This document shows, in pieces, positions 1-12,202 of a DNA stretch of 64,000 nt (positions within the stretch are counted from its first letter, which is position 1; each line of letters begins with the position of its first letter). The stretch is from Apostichopus japonicus. Lineage: Eukaryota; Echinodermata; Holothuroidea; Aspidochirotida; Stichopodidae. The translations under genes and the position numbers were made by a program. The stretch is from positions 12,441,001 through 12,505,000 of the forward strand of contig NC_092570.1 in the NCBI RefSeq assembly GCF_037975245.1, given 5' to 3'. Under the pieces are notes generated by a model. That model made no database searches and had not been told where the DNA came from. It saw only the letters and a list, made by a program, of their open reading frames with translations.

Positions 1-3000
1 AGAAAGTCAGTGGAGACAGAGATGAACCACGTCATTTCCTTTGATGGTTCGTACGTGAACTACCGTCACTTGGCCTTGCTCTGTGACATCATGACCGCCA
101 AGGGTCATCTAATGGCTATCACCCGTCACGGTATTAACAGACAAGATGTCGGCTGCCTCATGAGATGTTCCTTTGAAGAAACGGTGAGAAAGATCTATTA
201 TATCATTTCAGTTTCTTAGGGCTGAGGTAAAGATATTTGTTCTATATTTAATTAACCTTATTATATGACTGTATTATTCAGGGAGGGGCAGTGTAATGGG
301 GAGGTAGATAGAAGGGCAAAGTATTTGATCCATGCAGGAACAAGTTAAACTACTTGTAACACCACAGAGGTGAGAAACTGCAAAGTGATTGAAAATTATG
401 CCTTCAGTCTATTGCTGCGGAATAGATTAGAATATATATGACTTTAAGACTAGCAAAATACCTTTTGGTTTTGTAAATGTTGGAATATCAGTTCATATTT
501 GCTTGTGTAGTTTATATAAACATGACAATTATAGAGGTGAAAAAGCCAAAATGTTGAGAGTTTTCTATTGTGATTGATTATTATTTCAGGTGGACATTCT
601 GATGGAGGCTGCAGCTCACTCTGAAGTAGATCATGTGAAGGGTGTTAGTGAGAACATCATGCTGGGTAAACTGGCCTCCTTGGGAACTGGTGTGTTTGAC
701 CTTCTCCTGGACGCAGAGAAATGCAAACATGCTATCGAGATTCCAATGGGAATGGGTGGATTTGGTGAGTCCAGGGAATTATTTATGTTTCCATACCAGG
801 TAATGGTGTTCACCCTTCAAGTTTGCTGTTGTACCACTTGGAAATTTGACCTACTCAGTGCATGGTCAAAATAAACAGGGAACCAATGTCTTTTAATGTT
901 TGCTTTACCATGCCCTATTGAGGTTTAGACCTGTTACTACCACATGTAGTAGCAGTTGATTTGAGTACATATATAGTATGTTAAACTTGATTAATTATTC
1001 ATTCCTTTACCAGGTATGCCTGGTATGTTCTTTGGTGGTGGAGCTACTCCCCTGGCTGGTAGTATGTCCCCTGCCATGACTCCCTGGAACACCGGAGCAA
1101 CACCTAACTATGGAGCACAATGGTCCCCAATGGGTAAGTCTGTCATTGATATACACTCATTTATTACATGTCAGTAAACAAATGAGCTCTGAGCTCTGGT
1201 CCTGGTTAATAAATTGTGAAGTATTTTGATAGAATGTTTGAGCTACTGTCCTTTTCCCATCAGTAGTAATTAATTTGTTTTATCGTTAGTGTAGTCATTG
1301 AAATCATTAATTATCTGTGGTCTTACATGCCAGATTAATGTATCAAGCTTCAAAGAGCATTTGGTACAAAAAGTGCAAAACTTCTCAAAAATAATGATGG
1401 GCTTATATTTCAGCTTTGACATGCTTGCAATATGTCTAGTTTTATGTTTGTCAGTTTCTAAACTTTTTTTCCATAATGCAAAGGTCTGTGCATATGACCC
1501 CTTATTTCTCTCTGCCATTGAAAGGGAGAGAATCATTGTTTGAATGAGACAGACAGGTAAACAGACAAACACACACACACACACACATAACTTTCCGTTT
1601 AGGCTATTAATGGTCATCATAGTTTAGTTAAAGAATTGCTGACAAGTGTTCCATTTTTGTGTAGTTATTAGGATTTGTTGTTACATTAGCAACATAGAAT
1701 ATTTGTTTTTTTAGGTGGTCCATTTGGACAATTAGTGACACATGAAGGTGGGTTGGGTGAAGGGAGTGGGTCAGCCACCTCAGGTTTTGAACAATGCAAG
1801 ATAGTTGCTTTGTGCTCTTATAGATAGGTTAACATTTAAGCTTTGTGTGTTTCTTCATTGTTATCACTTTATTTGTTTATCAATCAAATTACTGCACAGG
1901 CAACTCTCAAGGTGGAACTTTAGTCATGTAGCCAACTTTGTTGATATATTTTCAAGCCATTCTTAATTTGCAATATTTGATATTCTAACAGGAAGTGGAA
2001 TGACACCGGGAGCTGCTGGATTCAGTCCTGCTGGCCAATCAGATGCTAGTGGTTTTAGTCCTGGATTCAGTCCAGCTTGGTCACCACAGCCTGCCTCACC
2101 AGGCTCACCAGCAAGTAGCCCATACATTCCATCACCTGGACCCATGTCACCCAGCTATTCCCCTGCATCGCCTTACATGTCAGCTTCACCTTTGGGAGGA
2201 CAGAGTCCTGGTTACTCACCATCCAGTCCGTCCTACTCTCCGTCTAGTCCAGGATATTCCCCAGCAAGTCCGAGCTATTCACCAACATCACCAAGTTACT
2301 CTCCCACATCTCCCAGCTACTCACCAACAAGTCCAAGTTACAGTCCAACTAGTCCAAGCTACTCACCGACATCGCCAAGCTACTCGCCTACATCGCCAAG
2401 CTACTCACCAACCAGTCCTAGCTACAGTCCGACATCACCAAGTTACAGCCCTACCAGCCCGTCATACAGTCCCACATCTCCAAGTTACTCTCCAACCTCT
2501 CCCAGCTATTCTCCAACCTCTCCAAGCTATTCTCCAACATCACCCAAGTACTCCCCGACATCTCCAAGCTATTCTCCAACCTCTCCAAGCTACTCTCCCA
2601 CTTCACCCAGCTACTCGCCGACAAGTCCAAGTTACAGCCCAACATCTCCAAGCTACAGCCCATCTTCTCCGAGTTACAGTCCAACATCACCAAGTTATTC
2701 CCCAACATCACCTAGTTACAGTCCTACTTCTCCAAGTTATTCACCCCAGTCACCAAGTTATAGTCCAACATCACCAAGTTATTCTCCATCTAGTCCAAGC
2801 TACTCCCCTACCAGCCCCTCTTATAGCCCAACCTCTCCAAGCTACAGTCCTTCATCACCAAAGTACAGCCCATCTACCAGCTATTCCCCCACCAGCCCCA
2901 AGTATTCCCCAACAAGTCCCAAGTACTCCCCTACCAGTCCCTCATATTCTCCCTCCAGTCCCAACTACAGCCCCTCCTCTCCCACTTACTCCCCAGCCAG

Positions 3001-3148
3001 TCCCAGTTACAGTCCAAGTTCCCCTACCTACTCTCCCACTAGTCCAAAGGATTCTACTTATTCACCCACCTCCCCAAGTTACTCACCCACTTCACCTTCC
3101 TATAGTCCCACCAGTCCAAACATGGATGATGATGAAGACAGTGATTGA
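1..3148 (+). CDS. POLR2A: RNA polymerase II largest subunit RPB1, C-terminal exons
   Basis: This is the 3' part of the gene for RPB1, the catalytic subunit of nuclear RNA polymerase II, whose tail recruits capping, splicing and 3'-processing factors. Exons: 1-183 (enters from the left in frame 1), 590-764, 1014-1133 and 1992-3148. Junctions are GTGAGA at 184, GTGAGT at 765 and GTAAGT at 1134, with acceptors ending at 589, 1013 and 1991; the phases fit and the total is 545 codons including TGA at 3146. The first two exons carry the end of the conserved core ([57 protein letters not shown]). The third gives the linker ([18 protein letters not shown]). The last gives [13 protein letters not shown], the heptad array and an acidic tip, MDDDEDSD. 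Introns are 406, 249 and 858 bp. The start codon and most of the protein lie to the left. Nothing suggests a pseudogene. Confidence 0.98.
1715..1747 (+). other. Candidate 33-nt cassette microexon in RPB1 intron
   Basis: A T-rich tract ending TTTTTTTAG (to 1714) is followed by 33 nt and then GTGGGT (1748). Read in the phase left by the exon ending at 1133, it encodes 11 residues without a stop (about [11 protein letters not shown]) and rejoins the exon at 1992 in frame. Length divisible by three and phase-1 ends on both sides make it a symmetric cassette. I know of no matching RPB1 segment in other animals, so it may be chance. Confidence 0.3.
2213..3121 (+). repeat. RPB1 CTD heptad repeats (42 full heptads)
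   Basis: This coding tandem repeat has the consensus Y-S-P-T-S-P-S. There are 31 heptads before a six-residue unit YSPSTS (2864-2881), eight more to 3049, a DST insertion (3050-3058) and a last three. Heptads 4-15 are all the exact consensus. The distal half is more varied at positions 4 and 7: five Lys7, two Asn7, two Thr7, one Gln4 and several Ser4 or Ala4. No arginine is present in the array. A degenerate lead-in (YSPASPY then a Gly/Ser/Pro stretch) precedes it. This layout, with an exact proximal half and a degenerate distal half, is typical of animal RPB1. Confidence 0.97.
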
Positions 3149-4940
3149 AGAGGTTGAGGGATTGATGAGGAATTTCTACATAGTGGTTAAAGTGAGTCTG
3201 TTATCTGCACAGTGACACTGTCAGGAAATAAGTGTTAAAGTCCTTTGCATATAGAGACCAAGTGAGGCATCCAGTTGATGTCTTTGAGTTAATGTATGAA
3301 GCAACTAGAAGTTCAATGCTTAGTATATGCCCAGTATATGTTCAAAGAGAGGAAAGTACATGTGTTTAAAAAGTGAATTGCTGAACTCATGTGCATGGGT
3401 TAAGTGCCCAGTGTACATTACATAATGAGTAAAGTGCATATAAGATAAAGTGGTGACTACATATTTATATCCAATGAAGTGAACAATCCATGTACATACA
3501 TAATGAGTGCTGAGCAGAGTCAGTGTAGTCTCATCCTAATTTACATTTCAGCTAGATGAATGATGAAATTAATACTTTGCCTCAGTGGCCTGTATATTGA
3601 TTGCTGTTTGATAACTATCAGATCCAGGGGACTTAATTGATCCATTTTGATAAGTTTTGATAAGTTTTCAGTTTTTCATCTTATCTGTATAGTTTTGTTC
3701 CACGAAAGCATTTTTAAGGTCTTTGGTGAGACTTGGTGACAAGTCATAAACAGGTTGATATTATGAGATGTTATTCAATGCCCATAAGTATTGGAAAACT
3801 GTCTTTTGTTGTAAATTATATCATGATACGTTCAAAAAATGTTATATGTTGCGTAATATATCATGATAGGTACAAAAAATATTATGAGATATGTTGCATA
3901 ACCAATGAGGGATGAAGTTTTGAACATTATTCGAAGAATGGAATCGTCTCTAGTCTAGTGTATGATGTTTATGGCAGTACTTAGGCTTTTTGAATACTAT
4001 GTAGCCTTTAAAGTAATAGCTGATACACAGGTAATCACCTTCTTTTCCATAATCTCTTATTTTGGATGTTTTGTTCCACAAGTTGGGGGATCATTTTAAG
4101 ATCAGTTCCTCTCAGCATGTGATAAATATTGTAAAATGGTACCTGGAGAGGTAGAATTTAGTCTATCCATTGTAAAGTACGAATCTATTGTACTGTAAGA
4201 TGATTTGCCTTTCCTTGTCAAGCACAGAGACATTATTCATTCAGAAAATGATAAAAAAGAAGAAAAAAAAGTAACTAAAAAATATAGTGTGGTTACATTG
4301 TTGTCAGGTACCACACGTTCTGAGTTTGTAGTTTTTTTCTCCTTTCAGATGTTAAATTTCTCATCTTAAAGTTTGTGTGTTTCTTAGTTGATTATTCTTT
4401 TGTTGTTTCAGTCTTAAATGGAGGTCTTGTTCTTTTCTAAGTGTCCAGTTTTCAGAGCACTCGCCTTTGTATGTTTGTTTCTACCGTTTTGTTGTTCATA
4501 AAATATGAGTTTAACATCACATGAAACACATACTTATATATTAAGATTACAAGAGGAAAAAAAAAAAAAACAGAAAAAGGCATTTATGTTAAATGAAGCT
4601 TTTTGGGATAGGTGGGAAAATGGACATGTGTATATTGGTGGTGGGGGTGGGGGAGGGGATGAGTCGGGTGCATCAAAATGCTTCTATTTTATTATGAAAT
4701 GTGTCACTTGTAATATTAACACGTTTATACAATAACTTAAAAGTTCTATAAACCAATGTTTCGTTGATTAACTGTTTTGTAATAACTTTGAAACTCACAA
4801 TTTTCACACACATTGTAAATATGTTTCTCCCTTGGGGAGTTATGAAAAGGACAAAAACATATTAAAGTGTAAATATTATGAACATATGGCGTTTGTATCA
4901 TGATTTTGCTTGTGAAAATAAATTACAGTAAAATGTTATT
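3149..4940 (+). terminator. RPB1 3' UTR and polyadenylation region
   Basis: This is A/T-rich sequence after the RPB1 stop with no supported ORF. Likely poly(A) signals are ATTAAA at 4861-4866 and AATAAA at 4917-4922; an earlier A-run lies near 4558-4570. Which signal is used cannot be told, so the end is approximate. Confidence 0.55.
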
Positions 4941-5515
4941 AATAATTGTTAGATTCCTATCCGATCAACTGAAGGAATTCTTATGGTAATAACAGCAATC
5001 CACAGTACTCCTGTTTCATGTAGGTTTCTAATACTTGTTTAAAAGTTGAAATACTAGGTCAGAGCAACTTCCATGATAATAACAAGGGGGGGGGGGGGGA
5101 GGTTAGAGGAAGGGCTATTAACAAAGCTGAAAAGAGAAAAGGAAAGCAGGATCCAAATCACCGATCATTACATAACTGTTTGAAAAAAATCAGTAAAGCA
5201 GTCACTCACAAAGACCACGTGGATTTGTGATAACATGATATGGGACTGCCTGCCTGCCGAATGGTCGTTTAACATAAGGGTGGGGGGGGGGGGTCGGGGA
5301 GGAAAGTTAGAGGACGGGCATTCTACACTACTTTCAGACCTCAGTGGTTTACCCTTTAATCATAAAATGCTGTTGCAAAGGCTACTGTACCTACTAGGAA
5401 GTAAACAATGTAATCGAGCAGCGTAGGGGAAGTACATCACGAACACTATATCGCAAGACACTTGCAAATGGGAAGCTGGGTAGTGCTGCGACCACTATTG
5501 CACATGCTCTATAGC
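4941..5515. other. Intergenic, two long poly(G) tracts
   Basis: No gene is supported. A 14-G run sits at 5086-5099 and a 12-G run at 5282-5293, each followed by a similar purine-rich stretch (GGTTAGAGGAAGGGC and AAGTTAGAGGACGGGC). This points to two diverged copies of one short G-tract-containing repeat about 200 bp apart. Confidence 0.4.
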
Positions 5516-5645
5516 AGGGGCGTCAATCATGGGGTGGGGACAGGGGTACCAGTCCCCCACTTTCTGAAGGGTGTGGGACAATATTATATCCCCCCCCCCC
5601 CCAGTTTAGTGACTGACTCGTATAGACGCTAGGCATATCAGCTTC
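5516..5645 (+). repeat. Dispersed repeat, copy 1 (matches 59.99-60.13 kb)
   Basis: It begins near GGGGCGTCAATCATGG and contains CCCAACTTTCTGAAGGGTG-type sequence, a poly(C) run and TTAGTGACT, all in the same order as at 59998-60125. The leading CAGGGGCG is like a hAT terminus, but no matching far end or target duplication was found, so it is probably a truncated transposon. Confidence 0.5.
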
Positions 5646-6407
5646 TTAATGACTCGTGTATCTCATAAAAGGAGCTCAAACATTGTGCTATGAGATTTGG
5701 CTTCCTGTACAAGTGCAAATAAATACCGTTAATGCCACCAGATATCTTACCAAACAATTGACGGAGTATTTCTCAAACGTTGGTTTACAACATTTACCCA
5801 ATCAAGTTAGTCATCTTTCTCCAACAAGTGTAAACCCAACTGCGTTGATATTGCTTTCTTTCTGGCTACTGGTATGCCCTATACCTTTTCCGTGAGGTTG
5901 ATGACCAACACGTACTGGGCATACTACTTATTTTGATTCAGCGTACTATTCCTATTTTAGCTATATTTCACCTTAGTCGGTATACCCTCCTGATAATTAA
6001 CCATGAAAGTGACTAGATTTGATTGTAGAATTAATAAAATATACGAAATGAAATTAAACAACAAACTTGGCGTTATTTCTATATTTATGATTGTCATTGC
6101 GCTATCATGACAAAGTAAAAAAAAAAAAAAATATCACGAATCTATCACATTATATTGCTCCAAACAAGATTGCAGTTGATTTAATTATACACGATACCCT
6201 GATGTTTACACTCACCAGTGTTAATGCTAATTTTACATTGAAATACTTTTCAAAACTGATCGACACGTTTACTCTATACTGGCTGGTATAAGACTGTAAT
6301 GTGGAATGATATGGAATCAACTGAGAAAGGCTATTTTAAGATAGATGTCGAAGTTGTAGACAGCCTCAAACATGCATATTGAAAGCAACGAAGTAACATT
6401 GATATAT
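5646..6407. other. Intergenic, no recognisable gene
   Basis: A 79-codon open frame near 5656-5895 lacks recognisable motifs, and its only start is a non-ATG codon. The remainder is A/T-rich with an A-run at 6117-6130. Confidence 0.3.
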
Positions 6408-7637
6408 TTCGTTAGAACCATTAGTTTCCGGTATTAAATAAAATAAAAATATACAATGTGCCTGAGTTCTTGTTATCCTAATGTTACGGCTCATTTTCTA
6501 CAATTTAAAAAAAAAATAGTATCGATCGCCATCTTAGATATACGGCAAAGCTGATTCACGAAAACAAATAGCCAAGTCAAACGAACAGCCGCGCATATAC
6601 GCGCAAGTTGGCTTCAACATTTAAGTATATACGAACGCTCTACAATAAATCGCATTGTCAAAAACTTACATGCAGACGCGCGCGTGTACTGACTTCATGT
6701 TTTGTGTGTAAGAAGTAATGGAGTCATCAACCAAGCGTTTTCGGTGCTATACTTTATCACTGGACTAGATTTGATCATGCGTGTGGTTGTTCATTTAGCG
6801 TGTTCGACGCCGAACAATATTTTTGACAACAAGTCACTGTTATTCGTCTTAGAGTTATGCCGTTTGACTCCCACGCGTTACCATGCACAAATAGTCAATT
6901 ACAGTATAGGTCTATATCCTTTTTACGCGCAAAGTATGCGCGCCGTTTAGTTTGTCGATGATTGTTTCGTAACACAAGGACTACGTATAGTGGTAATGTT
7001 TCTAACAAGGCCTTACTGTTGTTTCTTTACATTGTATATATCTATACAGAAGGCGAACGAGTAACACGTATTCCTTTACATTCTCATCTATACTGCGGAC
7101 ATCTCTTCTGTTCACGGATAAAAATTGGTGACTATACGTTTTAACTTACATTATACATGCCTAGAGCCTACGCTATTACTTTACCTAATATATTTAAGTA
7201 CATAAGTAGCACTTATTTCTAGTGACAGTGAAGGTTTACAGTGTACATGTGAGGTTGACTATAAGGGAGGAGGGGGGGGGGGATTTACATCCCGGCCCCA
7301 GATTTTCTCATCTATCTTTCAATAATAACTGATGCCCATTCCTGGTCTAAAATATATTGTAGTATTCTGCCAGCTTGTGAGATAGGCCTATCCTTTATTC
7401 TTTTATTTCAGTTCTTTATGGGAATAAAATTGTTTAGACCAAGACAGGTGAAGAATCGAGGAAGGTAAACATTTATTAACTCTGCTTAAACTATTTTTCT
7501 TCAATTAATATGTTTTCAATAAAACTGATTTGCAGCATATTTGTAACACCCATTAGGCCTTCATTTCATTTGTGTTTATATTTTTCCACGTTGCAAAGTT
7601 TTAAACGTTTAGTTCATTGTACAGACGTTCCACATGG
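6408..7637 (+). repeat. Direct duplication, copy 1
   Basis: This 1.2-kb segment matches 16078-17562 in the same orientation from TTCGTTAGAACCA to a shared end near GTACAGACGTTCC. It has unusually many CpG and CGCGCG motifs for the region (around 6590-6690 and 6920-6945). An open frame of about 60 codons (6717-6895) is kept in both copies. The right end stops where a TIR element begins (7639). It may be an unrecognised transposon or a small segmental duplication. Confidence 0.75.
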
Positions 7638-7638
7638 A

Positions 7639-8056
7639 CAGGGCGGCCTGGGTCTTAAAACCGACCCGGGCATTTTCCACCTAGACCGGCCCATTTTTCA
7701 TTGATATGCTACTTACATAGTGATCGCCGTCCTGGGGGAGGGGTCTAAGGGGGAGGGAAAATAAAAACGTAAACTAAAATAGACAAAAATATATGTTTTA
7801 GACTGGATTTTATTGAGGTTTTCAAGCATTTTGTGACAACACGGACGGGTTGCTAATAGCACGTTCATTTGTTACGAACTAACAGACTAACTAACATGGT
7901 GATTTCATGAGCTGATTCCCACAGTTAAAAATATATTTCTACACAGCCCGTCTGGTTTCTATTAACTACTGTGAAAATGGGCTGTAATTTTACCAGGCTC
8001 CCCAGCCCACCGGCCCACCGGGCAGTCCAAATGCCCGTGTGGCCAGTCCGCCTCTG
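7639..8056. mobile_element. TIR element, hAT-like ends
   Basis: The left end CAGGGCGGCCTGG pairs with the right end CCAGTCCGCCTCTG (reverse complement CAGAGGCGGACTGG). Subterminal sequence is also inverted (GGGCATTT against AAATGCCC). No clear 8-bp target duplication is present, so an end may be damaged. It encodes no transposase. Confidence 0.5.
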
Positions 8057-8253
8057 CCAGTAAGTAATGTTCGACCCCATGTGTAAACCATGCTGAAATT
8101 TACTCCGCAATTCCATAGTATATTTCTATCGTATGGAAATATGATGCGCGGGAGTTATCTACTATATATAAAATACCAAACACCCACACCATTTGCTTTT
8201 TACTGCCTACGCTTTCGTCAGTTGTGTATTAACACGAGGTTATGATACGTCCT

Positions 8254-8620
8254 CAGTGGCGTAGGAAGGTACTTTTGAGTGGGGGGCTGAAGACTGATGG
8301 CCGGCCTGGGGGAGGGGTCTAAGGGGAGGGGGTGTCCCCCTCCCCTTTGGAATCTTTTTGCATTTCCAGGTGGCCTCAGATGCAATTTGGTGCAATATAG
8401 CACACTTCAACACCCACTCCATTTTGTAAAGAATTTTGCATTTTCACCTGGCCTTAGATGCAATTTGGTGCTTCAAATGAGATTTTTTTCTCATTTGGAA
8501 ATGAAAAAGGGGTTTTCTGACTTGCGGAGCGGGGGGGGGGGGCGGAACGATACTTCCGCCCCCCCCCATATTTTTCACTGGGGGGCTGGCGCCCCCAGCC
8601 CCCCGGTTCCTACGCCCTTG
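8254..8620. mobile_element. hAT-type MITE, 367 bp, TSD TACGTCCT
   Basis: The termini are CAGTGGCGTAGGAA and TTCCTACGCCCTTG, which are inverted. The element is flanked by perfect 8-bp duplications TACGTCCT at 8246-8253 and 8621-8628, the length expected of hAT transposases. G/C runs fill the subterminal parts. A piece of its interior recurs at 7728-7765 and, inverted, around 14630-14710. It is non-autonomous. Confidence 0.9.
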
Positions 8621-8628
8621 TACGTCCT

Positions 8629-9152
8629 ATATATTAACATGTTGACATAAGTACGTAGGGACTGAGTATATCAGCTGCTGATATACAATTTGCTGTTTTT
8701 TTATCAACTCTGCGAAAGTATTGAAGCCATGACCAGGGTGGTACTAAGTACCTGTATCCATGTCTGATATCGGAAACGAGCAATGTTCTGAGCAGAAGAA
8801 GGGGCCAGAAAGATACAAGCTGTCATTATATCTCAGAGAAAGCAACAAACCAACAACAACCATATTTCCGTTAGTTCACATTTAAGACATACTTTTTGCC
8901 TACTGTTACGTTGGAATGCGAGAGGTCTCGATAATTAATTTTAACGAGACACAAGCCTGGGTTCGTTTCCGTAAGGAACACAGACAAATTGACGAGTCTA
9001 GAGATTTTAAATGAAACGTAAACTATATTGAACAATGGATTTCGAACCAACAACAACAAGTGGTAATTACAAATATATAGAAAATTACTCACAAACTTAA
9101 CAAGATAGGATACACTTTAAAACACGCTGGTCTCTTCCAACGGCGATATCCC
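8629..9152. other. Intergenic, nothing recognised
   Basis: The sequence is of mixed composition. Open frames are short and without motifs, and no repeat relation to the rest of the window was noticed. Confidence 0.3.
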
Positions 9153-9461
9153 TCAGCGGCCACGACCTCGATGACGACGATTCTCGGTCCGTTGTACCGC
9201 GAAATTCACTGGTCCTCGACGAAGTTTCTCGCGATCCCAGAAACAGCAGTCACCTTCTTTCCGGCGATGCTCCAAAATAGAAGACGGACTTCCAGCCACA
9301 ATAGAGTGAAGCACAAGTCGAACTTCTCGCCGACTAAATATTACCAGAGTCAGTCCAAAATCAGCTTTATAGCCACTAACTCCTGGCGTAACGAACTTCC
9401 TCACCGGAGACAGAAATTCTTCACCTTCTCCGAAATAAAGACTGAAAAACTGTAGTTTCAC
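9153..9461 (-). CDS. Hypothetical 102-aa ORF downstream of a TATA-like box
   Basis: This minus-strand open frame lies in a locally GC- and CpG-richer stretch (about 9120-9800). The product is basic at its end (RTENRRHRGRGR) and has no domain I recognise. About 175 nt upstream is a good TATA-type motif (9636-9643, minus strand), so it could be a first coding exon, a small gene, or the promoter/leader part of a retroelement LTR. The plus strand is also partly open here, so chance cannot be excluded. Confidence 0.25.
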   Translation of the reverse strand: MKLQFFSLYFGEGEEFLSPVRKFVTPGVSGYKADFGLTLVIFSRREVRLVLHSIVAGSPSSILEHRRKEGDCCFWDREKLRRGPVNFAVQRTENRRHRGRGR

Positions 9462-9635
9462 AGCAAAGTCCTCTTCAAACTTCTGAGTGGAAGTGTAAAA
9501 TCAATCTTAGTATCGATATCTCAATCCCTCAGAAACTACTGGTAGTTGAGCACTGACGATATTTAGTAAAATGGTATAATAAGTGTCGTCGCTTGTATTC
9601 GTTCAGAAACTGAGAAACTCTCCGATCTGGGCGGG

Positions 9636-9643
9636 TTTTTATA
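9636..9643 (-). promoter_or_regulatory. TATA-box-like motif
   Basis: On the minus strand the motif reads TATAAAAA followed by CCCGCCC. A start site near 9607 would precede the 102-aa ORF by about 145 nt. The call is based on motif and context only. Confidence 0.3.
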
Positions 9644-9799
9644 CGATTCGCCATGTCAAGAATCCTCCAGATCTTTCTCGATACACCTGACCCAGTTTCT
9701 CTATTCTTGGAAGTCCTTTGCATCGCTCGCAAACATTCCAGAAAATCCACGAAGATGTGTACAGCTTACACGCGATCTCACGTAAACCGACGTCAACCC

Positions 9800-10844
9800 G
9801 AGACCAGCGCGTCATCATAAGGAATATACCAGAACAATCGAGTATTATAACATTGTGACACGGTAATCCGACCTAATTTCTCAAATACTGATTTATCACG
9901 TAGGCAATTTTAAATACTTTCCACATTATAACATTAGGTTTCTCACTGGCAGTGACTAGCGTTAGGCTACAATGGGCCCTCGTAACACTACTGACATGAA
10001 TAGTTGTACAGAGAGAGAGATAGATAGAGAAGACGGGGAGGGGGGGGGGGTGTATGGGGGAGGGGGCGATGGGGAAGATATTAGAGAACGTCTGCCAACC
10101 ACACCTCTCCCAACGTTTGGTATGTTATTGAGATGTTTTTAGCAAGTTGGAGACGACTCGACCTCCTTTATAGATGATCTATCTATAACCGCTTCAGAAT
10201 GTACAGCCAGGTTAGTTACGTAACGAAATTATGTCAAATTAAGCCCAGATATTTAAACTGAATTTCTGAATAAAAGTTTGTTCATCTACAATTCTGGTAA
10301 AAATTTTAACAGATTGTCTTAATCACACGTGGTAATGTGAAAACTGCATTTTTTTGCGTTGAATTCTAAACATCCTGACAGAAACACATTGAAAGGTTAC
10401 TCAAACAAATAAGGTATCTGATAACAATTTAATGCGTGACGTCACTCAGTGAAACGTCGGGCAGATTGAAACGAGACGGTAATATTAACAAAGATTTACC
10501 CATTCAAACAGTAAACAAAATCATTAAATTCGTTATACACAAATAATTTGTGTGCGTGTGCTGTCTGAGTGTGTGTCGGTGTGTTAGGATAAATATTTCG
10601 GTGATTTGAATTCTTTCTGGCGGGATCATGTCTTACATATACAAAGTATACTACTATCTGTTAAATTTCAATTGTAATCTTAGCTACAAGAATTCTCTAT
10701 TTCTTTGTCAACTAATTTGGAACAATAGTACGATTCAAGTTGATAACAAGCCAATAATTGCTTATCATGCATTGGAGTGAGCGTGACACATTTGCTTATT
10801 TGGTAATACCAGTTCCTAATACCATGGTTACGTACATTACTTTA
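9800..10844. other. Intergenic with simple repeats
   Basis: It holds GA/GATA-type simple sequence near 10010-10035, a 10-G run near 10041 and a GT-rich stretch near 10550-10585. No gene is supported. Confidence 0.35.
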
Positions 10845-11441
10845 CCCCTCACTCATTCGCACAATGGGAGAATCCCTGCTAGGGAGAATCCCCTACTAGT
10901 GAGCCTCTGCCAATTGTATAGTTAATGCGATTGAAAGATTGAAAAGAGGTGGGCCACGGTTGTATTATTCACTTTCTTTCGATTTAATTTCGTTAATTTT
11001 AATCCATAACAAGAATCAAGCAGCATGTAAAGCTGTTTTATGATTGCATAGAGTGTTTATTTTCAGTTGGAATTTCTTACAAGAATGATTTCCCTGTAAG
11101 CATTCCTCCCATTTCAAAGAGAATAATTCTTTGATCAACGTAATCTCTAATCCTCTAATGACTTGAAAGGAAATGCAAAGAAGGTTTCTATAGTTCACAT
11201 GTTTTCATTGGTTTATTCCTTCCTTTTGATTCAGACTTACAACAGCTCAAAGAATACTTTGTAACATGATGTTTTTTCACGATTCAATAAGTTGCATGAA
11301 TAAATTTGGTCAGGTGATGAAGTGAAGGTAAAGCAGAGTTCTGGATGCGTTTTGGATTAATTTTCAAACCCATATACTCTATATGAGAGGCGATTCAAAT
11401 ACCTCTTTTCAAATCAGCAGAAGAAGGAGGAAACTTTATCT

Positions 11442-12202
11442 TTATTCTGTTCATCGGAAACTTATGCAATTGAATATTTCATTGTCATAGAGATCTAACA
11501 TACAATGTTCATGTTTCAGTAACGTACCGGCAAATGGTATGGGAAGGAGGGGCGGCGGTGAAGGGAGGGTAGCTATGACCATGAAAGGGATGCTATTGCC
11601 TCCTATAACTTATGTTTTATATGAGTGATTATAGCTGTTGATGTAGTCGACCATGTCAGAGTGTTGACAAAGTGTATTGCACATATAAAGCTATCAAAAC
11701 ATTCAAACCCCGTCCTCGTCACCGTCCCAACCTCATTATACCATTCAATCTTTCAAAATGCAACAATTGTAAACGACGTCCATCAAGTTGGCTGCTAATA
11801 GATCAAAATTTGGTATTTATAAAGATGATTCTAATATTTTGTATTAAGCTAAATACACACTTCTGTATATGTGTGGAACACTGTCATTGGGGGGGGGGGG
11901 GGGGGGAATCCACGCAAATGCCGCAGTTTCAGAGGATCAATAAGCACATCAAGTCACTGCGGAATAAACAAAGTCTTGTATTTGACGAATTCCCGATCCC
12001 CGTGTTTCCCAAATCTACTTTGCATAAACTCAAACCCTATGAATCCTTTTTCGGGTTACGAATAACCGTGCTATTTCCAGCCATTCAGATCCCTAAATAA
12101 GACTAGTCACATGAAGTTAAGTGTTTGACTTAATAAGCATTGTCCCTTCCTCATTCAAAACGGTACTGAATTGTGAATAGGTATTGTTTGTTGAAATTTC
12201 AG
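11442..12202. other. Segment present only in the left arm
   Basis: Relative to the right arm, where the flanks are contiguous near 51336, about 760 bp is extra here. It contains an 18-G run (11889-11906). No terminal repeats or clear target duplication were found, so it is either an unrecognised insertion or sequence deleted from the other arm. Confidence 0.5.

Noticed and set aside
1900-1911. A 12-nt in-phase microexon in the same RPB1 intron as the 33-nt candidate
   Set aside because: Acceptor has a poor pyrimidine tract and the donor (GTGGAA) is weak; too short to distinguish from chance.
2043-3215. 390-codon ORF in a second frame over the RPB1 CTD (and a minus-strand frame at 2451-2711)
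   Set aside because: Shadow of the heptad repeat: a 21-bp periodic sequence keeps other frames open.
5656-5895. 79-codon ORF as an exon
   Set aside because: No supporting splice sites, no ATG and no recognised similarity.
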